Assembly (NCBI GenBank): GCA_003218345.1
Contig: QHNF01000143.1
Location: forward strand, 1-6,715
Direction: 5' to 3'
Source: Verrucomicrobiota bacterium
Lineage (GTDB): Bacteria; Verrucomicrobiota; Verrucomicrobiia; Chthoniobacterales; UBA10450
Length of the DNA: 6,715 nt
This document shows, piece after piece, positions 1-5,276 of this stretch. Every line of letters starts with the position of its first letter. Within the stretch, counting starts at the first letter, position 1. A program made the position numbers and the translations under genes. The notes below the pieces were generated by a model. It was not told the origin of the DNA. It made no database searches and saw only the letters and a list, made by a program, of their open reading frames with translations.

Positions 1-2445
1 AGCGCAAGCGCGTCCACCATCGACATCATCAAACGCGTGAAGCAAGCGCTCCCGCGCATTCAGGCGACCCTGCCGAAGGAACTGGAAATGACGCAGCTCT
101 TCGATCAATCGATTTTCGTCCGCGCGGCCATCAACGGCGTTGTGCGCGAAGGCGTGATCGCAGCCTGTCTGACCGCGCTGATGATTCTGCTTTTCCTGGG
201 AAACTGGCGCTCGACCCTCGTAGTCGCGACCTCGATTCCGCTGTCGATCTTCTGCTCGATCATTATCCTGGGCGCGCTGAGCCAAACTATAAACATCATG
301 ACGCTGGGCGGCCTTGCACTGGCGGTCGGCATTCTGGTTGATGACGCCACGGTTGAGATCGAAAACATCCATCGCAATCTCGCGATGCGGAAACCGATGA
401 TCCGCGCCATTCTCGATGGCGCGATGCAAATCGCGGTTCCGGCTTTCGTTTCGACCCTGTGCATCTGCATTGTGTTTGTGCCGATCTTTTTTCTAAGCGG
501 TGTGGCCAAATATCTCTTTCAACCACTGGCGATGGCGGTCATCTTCGCCATGCTTTCCTCTTATCTTCTTTCCCGCACCGTTGTCCCGACGATGGTGAAA
601 TTTCTGATGCGCGGGCATCTCGAGGAAATTGATACCAGCCTCGCGCACGGGCTCGGTGAGCACGACGGCAGCGAAGAGAAGATCGACAACGAGCCCCGGG
701 AGAAGCCCGCGGAACGTCGGGAGAAAAAACCACACGGCTTTCTTGGAAAAGTGTTGGGATTCCTAAGCGGAATTCACGAGAGCTTCAATCGCGTCTTTGA
801 AAAAATCCGCGACCGCTACGTCAATGCGCTGCGCTGGTGCGTTGGGAATCGCAAGATCGTCTTTATCGCCATGGGCGCGATCGTGCTTATTTCACTTTGC
901 GTGGTCCCGTTTCTAGGGCGCGATTTTTTCCCGGCGGTGGACGCTGGGCAATTCCGATTGCACGTGCGTGCACCGGCGGGAACACGGCTCGAAGCGACGG
1001 AGGAGCGCTTTTATCAAGTCGGCCGCGCCATTCGCGAGGTGATTCCGCCTGACGAAATAGACAACGTGCTTGATAACATCGGTTTGCCAACGAGCGGAAT
1101 TAATCTCGCTTTCAGCGACAACGCCACCATCGGTGAGGCTGACGCGCTCACTCCAAAGCACAAACCGACCGCGCAATACATGCACATCTTGCGTGAGAAA
1201 TTGCACCGCGATTTTCCGGACACGGAGTTTTTTTTTGGCGCGCCCGACATTGTTAGCCAGATTTTGAATTTCGGCATTCCAGCGCCAATCGACATTCAAG
1301 TAACGGGACGCGACCCAAAGGGCTATGAGATTGCGAACCAAATCAAACAAAGCGTCGCGCAAATTCCCGGCGCGGCCGATGTGCACGTGCACCAGGTCGT
1401 GCACGGGCCGGATTTGCGTGTGAACGTCGATCGCACCCGCGCGCAGCAGATTGGTCTCAGCCAGAACGACGTCGCGCGCACAATGTTGATTTCGCTCAGT
1501 TCGAGCGGCCAGGCGTCGCCGAATTTCTGGCTCAACTTTCAGAACGGCGTGAATTACCAGGTCGCTGTGCAAACGCCGCAATATAAAATGGATACCCTGC
1601 AAGATTTGAAAAACACGCCGGTAGTGGCGCCCAATCAGCCGCGCCCGGAATTGCTGGGGAACCTCGCCACGGTGGAGCGACGCGAATCCCCGATCATTGT
1701 GAACCATTACGACGTGCAGCCGGTGTTCGATGTGCTCGCCAATGTGCAAGGCCGGGACCTCGGCGGCGTCGCAGATCAGATCAACAAGATTCTCGATCAA
1801 ACGAAAAAGAATTTGCCGCGCGGAACATTTCTCAGGGTGCGCGGACAGGTGGACAGCATGAACAAATCGTTCGCCGGCATCGGCGCCGGCATCCTCTTTG
1901 CGGTGGTCCTCGTTTACTTTTTAATGGCGGTCAATTTTCAATCCTGGACCGATCCGTTCATCATCATCATGGCGTTGCCCGGCGCGTTGTGCGGCATCAT
2001 CTGGATGCTCTTTGTTACCGGCACCACGCTCAACGTGCCGTCGCTCATGGGCGCGATCATGGCCATCGGCGTCGCGACAGCGAACAGCATTTTGGTTGTC
2101 AGTTTCGCCAACGACGAACGTTGCGGCGAGCACCCGAAAAATTCGCACGACGCCGCGCTTTCGGCCGGCTTCACGCGGTTGCGTCCGGTCCTAATGACTG
2201 CGCTGGCCATGATCATCGGTATGCTGCCGTTTTCGTTTGGTCTTGGCGAAGGCGGCGAGCAAAACGCGCCGCTCGGCCGCGCTGTCATTGGCGGTTTGAT
2301 TTTCGCTACGTTCGCCACGCTCTTTTTCGTCCCGGTTGTTTACAGCCTCCTTCGCAAGGAGGAGTTTGTTTGCGACGAAGACGAAGAGTTCGAGCGCGAA
2401 GAGCGGCGAACGAACACCGACGAGAAACAACCGGAAGATGAATGA
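1..2445 (+). CDS. RND multidrug efflux permease (HAE1/AcrB-like), 5'-truncated by window edge
   Basis: Inner-membrane proton-driven drug exporter of the hydrophobe/amphiphile efflux family. The frame is open from base 1, so the true start lies upstream; 814 codons are present against roughly 1,030-1,100 in the family, so about the first quarter is missing. Visible in order: the end of the first porter domain; a TM2-TM6 block (from about codon 50), including the TM4 motif GILVDDATVEIENIHR with the Asp-Asp pair at 340-345; a charged cytoplasmic stretch (about 613-790); TM7 (about 850-915); the second periplasmic porter/docking domain; and TM8-TM12 (about 1870-2350), ending in an acidic tail (CDEDEEFEREERR). 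The TM10 motif is GVATANSILVVSFA, so the position of AcrB Lys940 is Ala (2080-2082). The TM11 Arg is kept (2182-2184). It overlaps the adaptor gene, supporting one operon. Substrate cannot be read from sequence. Family assignment is secure; calling it a drug pump is by homology. Confidence 0.95.
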   Translation, partial: SASASTIDIIKRVKQALPRIQATLPKELEMTQLFDQSIFVRAAINGVVREGVIAACLTALMILLFLGNWRSTLVVATSIPLSIFCSIIILGALSQTINIMTLGGLALAVGILVDDATVEIENIHRNLAMRKPMIRAILDGAMQIAVPAFVSTLCICIVFVPIFFLSGVAKYLFQPLAMAVIFAMLSSYLLSRTVVPTMVKFLMRGHLEEIDTSLAHGLGEHDGSEEKIDNEPREKPAERREKKPHGFLGKVLGFLSGIHESFNRVFEKIRDRYVNALRWCVGNRKIVFIAMGAIVLISLCVVPFLGRDFFPAVDAGQFRLHVRAPAGTRLEATEERFYQVGRAIREVIPPDEIDNVLDNIGLPTSGINLAFSDNATIGEADALTPKHKPTAQYMHILREKLHRDFPDTEFFFGAPDIVSQILNFGIPAPIDIQVTGRDPKGYEIANQIKQSVAQIPGAADVHVHQVVHGPDLRVNVDRTRAQQIGLSQNDVARTMLISLSSSGQASPNFWLNFQNGVNYQVAVQTPQYKMDTLQDLKNTPVVAPNQPRPELLGNLATVERRESPIIVNHYDVQPVFDVLANVQGRDLGGVADQINKILDQTKKNLPRGTFLRVRGQVDSMNKSFAGIGAGILFAVVLVYFLMAVNFQSWTDPFIIIMALPGALCGIIWMLFVTGTTLNVPSLMGAIMAIGVATANSILVVSFANDERCGEHPKNSHDAALSAGFTRLRPVLMTALAMIIGMLPFSFGLGEGGEQNAPLGRAVIGGLIFATFATLFFVPVVYSLLRKEEFVCDEDEEFEREERRTNTDEKQPEDE

Positions 2446-3694
2446 CGCTAATGATCGCGAACATCGTCACGATGGGGCGGGGGATCGACAAACAGAAGAC
2501 CGAGAAGGTTGGGCGCGACCGCTTGCCGCGCTGGAGCATCGCGAAGGCGGGCCAAGCGCGCGGAAACCGCAGAGCGGCGTCCCTACCAGGCCGCCGGTGC
2601 GGAGCGTTGCCGTTTGGGGGCCGATCGCTGCTGTCACAGTGCTGGCGCTTCTTGTCACCATCGGCGTATGGCGGCGAGTTCAGGAGCGCGGCCAGGAAAA
2701 AGCGTTCACCAAACAAGCGACTCAAATCGAGGTGAACGTGGTGAGCGCGCAGCGCGACCGCAAGCCGAAGGAATTAATTCTGCCCGGCACGTTCCAGGCA
2801 TTCAAGCAGACGACGATCTATCCGCGGTCCAATGGCTACGTGAAAAGCTGGAAGGTCGATATCGGCGACGAGGTCAAAGAGGGTGAACTGCTCGCCGAGA
2901 TCGAAACGCCGGAGGTCGATCAACAACTCGCACAAGCGAAAGCTAGTTACGAAATCGCGAAGGTCACAGCTGATCGCTGGCGTGATCTGGTCGGAAAAAA
3001 GGTCGTATCCAAACAGGAGTATGACCAAAACGAAAAAGCCTACGAAGGAGCCAAGGCCAATTACGAACAGTTGCAAAAATTGCAGGGCTTCAAGGAAATC
3101 GTCGCGCCATTCAGTGGAACTATTTCCGCGCGAAATATCGACGTGGGCACGCTCGTCACGGCTGGGACCGGAAACGCAGGCACGCCGCTCTTCAGCATCG
3201 TGCAGAGCGACCCGCTTCGCGTGTACGTGTATGCGCCGCAAGAGAACGCACCGTCGATTCACGACGGGTTGAAGGCGAAAATCCTTGTGCAGGAATTTCC
3301 CGGGCAGAACTTTGACGGCTCGGTTACGCGCACAGCCGGAGCGCTCGATCCGCAGTCGCGCACGATGCAGGTGGAAGTGCAGGTGCCGAATCACGAAGGC
3401 AAGCTTTACGCTGGCATGTATGGCCAGGTAAAATTTGTTCTGGCTGATGAAAACGCGCCGATCGTCGTGCCGGCGAATGCGTTTCTATTTCGCACCGATG
3501 GGCCGCAAGTCGCCACCGTGACCAAAGACAATCGTATTCATTGGCAAGCCATCCATGTGGGGCGCGATTTTGGCACGAGTCTAGAAGTGCTCGATGGCCT
3601 GACCGAAAACACAAAGGTCGTGGTTAATCCAACCGATGATTTGGGTGAGGGTATTCAGGTCCAGGTTAAGCCGGCGGAAAAGCCGAAAGGTTGA
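2438..3694 (+). CDS. Efflux RND transporter periplasmic adaptor subunit (membrane fusion protein, HlyD/AcrA-like)
   Basis: Links the RND permease to an outer-membrane channel. I chose ATG 2438 (418 aa): it overlaps the permease stop by 8 bases (ATGAATGA), a common translational-coupling layout, whereas the ATG at 2336 would overlap by 110 bases. No good Shine-Dalgarno is seen; GGAAG abuts the ATG. Domains: a polar, probably disordered cytoplasmic N-terminus (1-55); one membrane anchor (about 59-78, WGPIAAVTVLALLVTIGVW) and no lipobox cysteine; first lipoyl half (about 115-160, YPRSNGYVKSWKVDIGDEVKEGELL); a short coiled-coil hairpin (about 160-215); second lipoyl half (about 218-250, IVAPFSGTISARNIDVGTLV); beta-barrel (about 255-335); and membrane-proximal domain (about 340-410). 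It is thus a single-pass membrane-anchored adaptor rather than a lipoprotein. The order permease-then-adaptor is the reverse of acrAB. An outer-membrane factor is not found downstream, so it would be supplied from elsewhere or from upstream of the window. Confidence 0.93.
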   Translation: MNDANDREHRHDGAGDRQTEDREGWARPLAALEHREGGPSARKPQSGVPTRPPVRSVAVWGPIAAVTVLALLVTIGVWRRVQERGQEKAFTKQATQIEVNVVSAQRDRKPKELILPGTFQAFKQTTIYPRSNGYVKSWKVDIGDEVKEGELLAEIETPEVDQQLAQAKASYEIAKVTADRWRDLVGKKVVSKQEYDQNEKAYEGAKANYEQLQKLQGFKEIVAPFSGTISARNIDVGTLVTAGTGNAGTPLFSIVQSDPLRVYVYAPQENAPSIHDGLKAKILVQEFPGQNFDGSVTRTAGALDPQSRTMQVEVQVPNHEGKLYAGMYGQVKFVLADENAPIVVPANAFLFRTDGPQVATVTKDNRIHWQAIHVGRDFGTSLEVLDGLTENTKVVVNPTDDLGEGIQVQVKPAEKPKG

Positions 3695-3775
3695 GAGCGA
3701 GAAACGAATCCGGACGAAATACAAACACTCAGGTCCCCATTGGATAGGGGGGGTGGCAGAGCGAAGTCAAATACC

Positions 3776-3784
3776 AAGGAGGAG
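3776..3784 (+). promoter_or_regulatory. Strong Shine-Dalgarno (AAGGAGGAG) for the DUF5069 gene
   Basis: The purine run AAGGAGGAG ends 6 bases before ATG 3791. It is a near-perfect anti-SD match and the best in the window. It decides the start: ATG 3791 rather than the in-frame upstream ATG at 3740, whose reading would run through this site. Confidence 0.85.
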
Positions 3785-3790
3785 AAATCT

Positions 3791-4255
3791 ATGAAACAAG
3801 ATCTCGAAAAAGTGAAGCTGCTGGCCCGCGATTTGCGCGATGGAAAACAATTTCCGCGCAGTCCGCGCCAAACGCTAGCTGACTATGTGTTGGCGGCACG
3901 CGCGGTGGATAAATGCCGCGCTGTACTTGCCGGCTGGGAAGGAGAATACCATTCCAATTGCCCGCTCGATCAACGCTGGTTGAAGTTCGCGGAGATTGAC
4001 TATGACGATTTCCGGTCGCTCGTCGCCACCGGTGCAACTGATGACGAGATCGCTGCATGGGTTGGCGAACACGCCAAAAAGCGTTCGCGCGCCGAGATCA
4101 TTGCGTGGAATAATAGAGAACGCGATCTGCATCTGAGCGATTTGCCCTTGGAACTCCAGGAGTTCATGGAGGATTACATCCGGCAATTCGTTCCGCGCAA
4201 CCGGGTGGTGCATCACTGGTTCGACGTTTACGATCTGGAAGAAGAACGGCTCTAA
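3791..4255 (+). CDS. DUF5069 domain-containing protein
   Basis: A 154-residue soluble protein with no signal peptide or membrane segment. I recognise the DUF5069 pattern: DLRDGKQFPRSPRQTLADYV (residues 14-33), then AARAVDKCRAVLAGWEGEYHSNCPLD (36-60) with Cys42, His54 and Cys57, then FAEIDYDDFRSLVATGATDDEIAAWV (66-91). The C-terminal third (about 100-154) is helical and charged and ends with HHWFDVYDLEEERL. The function of the family is unknown to me, and no catalytic role can be assigned. The start is fixed by the strong Shine-Dalgarno upstream. It sits 96 bases after the adaptor gene and about 156 bases before the VOC gene, so it is probably its own transcription unit or read through from the efflux operon. 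No copy of the TGTCCT/CGTC element precedes it, so it is not an obvious member of the sigma factor's regulon. Confidence 0.85.
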   Translation: MKQDLEKVKLLARDLRDGKQFPRSPRQTLADYVLAARAVDKCRAVLAGWEGEYHSNCPLDQRWLKFAEIDYDDFRSLVATGATDDEIAAWVGEHAKKRSRAEIIAWNNRERDLHLSDLPLELQEFMEDYIRQFVPRNRVVHHWFDVYDLEEERL

Positions 4256-4256
4256 A

Positions 4257-4298
4257 AAGCCGTGAGGTATGCTCGTGCGAACGATTGGTATCCGGCTT
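4257..4298 (+). terminator. Weak possible terminator stem-loop after the DUF5069 gene
   Basis: AAGCCG (4257-4262) pairs with CGGCTT (4293-4298), and a small inner stem TCGT/ACGA may form within. No clean T-run follows directly; the AT-rich block comes 6 bases later. The outer stem is only 6 bp around a 30-base loop, so it is a weak candidate placed sensibly just after a stop codon. Confidence 0.2.
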
Positions 4299-4304
4299 GA
4301 CCAG

Positions 4305-4317
4305 AAAAATTTTAAAA
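4305..4317 (+). promoter_or_regulatory. A/T tract upstream of the VOC promoter (possible UP element)
   Basis: AAAAATTTTAAAA ends 4 bases before the TGTCCT hexamer at 4322, where an UP element bound by the RNA polymerase alpha C-terminal domain would lie. The second copy of the promoter is also preceded by an A-rich stretch (about 4755-4777). The role is inferred from position and composition only. Confidence 0.3.
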
Positions 4318-4321
4318 CCGG

Positions 4322-4351
4322 TGTCCTAAGCATGCTGGCTTATTCGTCGTA
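4322..4351 (+). promoter_or_regulatory. Candidate ECF42-type promoter P1 upstream of the VOC gene
   Basis: A -35-like TGTCCT (4322-4327), a 17-base spacer, and a -10-like CGTCGTA (4345-4351). The same 13 bases at the same spacing recur upstream of the YCII/DGPF gene. From memory, the reported ECF42 promoter is TGTCGA at -35 and CG(A/T)C at -10; here TGTC and CGTC match exactly, with CT in place of GA. The start of transcription would fall near 4355-4360, giving a leader of about 55 bases before ATG 4412. The spacer contains an imperfect dyad, TAAGC-N6-GCTTA (4327-4331 and 4338-4342). Recognition by the sigma factor encoded downstream is inferred. Confidence 0.6.
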
Positions 4352-4411
4352 TTTTTGTCTATCGTTACAGTAAACAACAACAACAGAACTAATCAGAAAG
4401 GAAAATACATT

Positions 4412-4777
4412 ATGCCAAGCATCGTATGGTTTGAAATTCCAGCGGACAATGTCGAACGTGCCAAGAAGTTTTATGGCGACTTGTTCGGTTGGAAAATCGA
4501 GAGGTTCCCAGGGCCACAGGAGTACTGGCACATCGACACCGGCGGCGCAGACGACACGCCGGATGGCGGACTGATGAAAAGGCAGCAGCCGCAACAGGGC
4601 ATCACCAGCTACGTCGGCGTATCATCGGTGGATGAATCCGCGGCAAAAGTTGAGAAACTTGGCGGCAAAATCTGTATGCCCAAGACGGCCGTGCCGCAGA
4701 TGGGTTACTTCGTTATCTGCCAGGACACCGAGAACAACACCTTCGCGCTTTGGGAAAAAAGCGAAAACCCAAAATAA
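4412..4777 (+). CDS. VOC (glyoxalase/bleomycin-resistance fold) family protein
   Basis: A 121-residue soluble cytoplasmic protein covering one VOC module of two beta-alpha-beta-beta-beta halves. The first half opens with IVWFEIPADNVERAKKFYGDLFGWKIE (residues 4-30), the hallmark of the fold; the second starts near ITSYVGVSSVDESAAKVEKLGG (64-85) and closes with QDTENNTFALWEKS (105-117). Glu115 in FALWE matches the usual C-terminal metal-ligand position, but the first-strand histidine of many VOC enzymes is not seen (WFEIP), so a metal site and enzyme activity are uncertain. ATG 4412 is chosen over ATG 4355 because AAAGGAAAA lies about 10 bases upstream and the fold begins directly after it. It is preceded by promoter-like element P1 and followed at 73 bases by the YCII/DGPF gene. 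Related VOC proteins often accompany ECF-sigma/DGPF clusters. Substrate unknown. Confidence 0.88.
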   Translation: MPSIVWFEIPADNVERAKKFYGDLFGWKIERFPGPQEYWHIDTGGADDTPDGGLMKRQQPQQGITSYVGVSSVDESAAKVEKLGGKICMPKTAVPQMGYFVICQDTENNTFALWEKSENPK

Positions 4778-4778
4778 C

Positions 4779-4808
4779 TGTCCTGAAGGTCGCGGCCCGT
4801 ACGTCGTA
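4779..4808 (+). promoter_or_regulatory. Candidate ECF42-type promoter P2 upstream of the YCII/DGPF gene
   Basis: TGTCCT (4779-4784), a 17-base spacer, and CGTCGTA (4802-4808), identical in all defined positions and spacing to P1. Beyond the shared core, both continue in similar form (CGTCGTANTNTTG). It begins two bases after the VOC stop codon and would start transcription around 4812-4817, giving a leader of some 35-40 bases before ATG 4851. This transcript would carry the DGPF gene and the overlapping sigma gene, giving positive autoregulation if the sigma factor recognises it. Confidence 0.6.
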
Positions 4809-4850
4809 CTATTGAACAGCAAACATCTATCAGTTATCGAATAAAATAAT

Positions 4851-5276
4851 ATGAGCACACAAACAAACACATCAGATTACCTGTTATTATTCCGTGGCAA
4901 CAATTGGGACAAAGGACTTTCACCGGAACAACTTCAAAAAGTCGTGTCCGATTGGGCCGCCTGGTTTGACCGGTTGACGCAGGAAGGGAAGTGCAAAGGC
5001 GGCCACCCATTGCAGGAAGAGGGCAAACTCGTTTCTGGCAAGAGCGGACGAATCGTGGTCGATGGCCCATTTGCGGAATCGAAGGAAGCGATTGGCGGCT
5101 ACTTCTACCTTCAGGTGGGCGACATCGATGAAGCAGTGGAAATCGCGAAGCAATGTCCGGGTCTCGAATACGGCTGCCGTGTCGAGGTCCGGCCGGTAGC
5201 AGACATGTGTACAGTCAGAGAGCGGTATCTAGGAAGCTCATCCCGGAGCGAACAGCTCGTTGGGGCTACGACTTGA
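4851..5276 (+). CDS. YCII-related (DGPF) domain protein
   Basis: A 141-residue cytoplasmic protein of the YCII/YciI-related family, a ferredoxin-like alpha-beta fold of uncertain biochemical role. The family signature VVDGPFAESKEAIGGYF spans residues 69-85, with the DGPF tetrapeptide at 71-74. Other family features are WAAWFDRLTQEGKCKGGHPLQ (35-55), GDIDEAVEIAKQCPGLEYG (90-108) and VEVRPVADMC (111-120). About 20 residues follow the usual end of the domain (TVRERYLGSSSRSEQLVGATT), and the bases encoding them overlap the sigma gene's initiation region. ATG 4851 is the only sensible start; the leader is AT-rich with no visible Shine-Dalgarno, unlike the DUF5069 gene. Genes of this type are characteristic neighbours and targets of ECF42 sigma factors, and the P2 element fits that. 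Function in the cell is unknown. Confidence 0.92.
   Translation: MSTQTNTSDYLLLFRGNNWDKGLSPEQLQKVVSDWAAWFDRLTQEGKCKGGHPLQEEGKLVSGKSGRIVVDGPFAESKEAIGGYFYLQVGDIDEAVEIAKQCPGLEYGCRVEVRPVADMCTVRERYLGSSSRSEQLVGATT

Noticed and set aside
913..1800. A 295-codon reading frame on the minus strand
   Set aside because: It is antisense to the well-supported RND permease periplasmic domain, has no recognisable domain, and its composition reflects the opposite strand of a GC-rich gene.
2336..2437. Upstream in-frame extension of the adaptor gene to ATG 2336
   Set aside because: It would overlap the conserved end of the permease by 110 bases and add a low-complexity Ser/Thr/Arg stretch. ATG 2438 with the ATGAATGA overlap is more natural.
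2774..3394. A 206-codon minus-strand reading frame
   Set aside because: It is a shadow of the adaptor gene, with no domain match and no plausible ribosome-binding site noted.
4355..4411. Upstream in-frame ATG for the VOC gene
   Set aside because: It adds an Asn-rich leader encoded by the 5' untranslated region, overlaps the probable transcription start and bypasses the AAAGGAAAA ribosome-binding site.
4450..4455. Exact TGTCGA, the reported ECF42 -35 hexamer, inside the VOC gene
   Set aside because: It encodes part of the conserved DNVERA motif, with no gene start at a suitable distance and no matching -10 noted.
5180..5185. TGTCGA near the end of the DGPF gene, 75 bases before the sigma start
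   Set aside because: No CG(A/T)C occurs at 16-18 bases downstream and the site encodes the conserved VEVRP segment, so it is not supported as a separate sigma-gene promoter.
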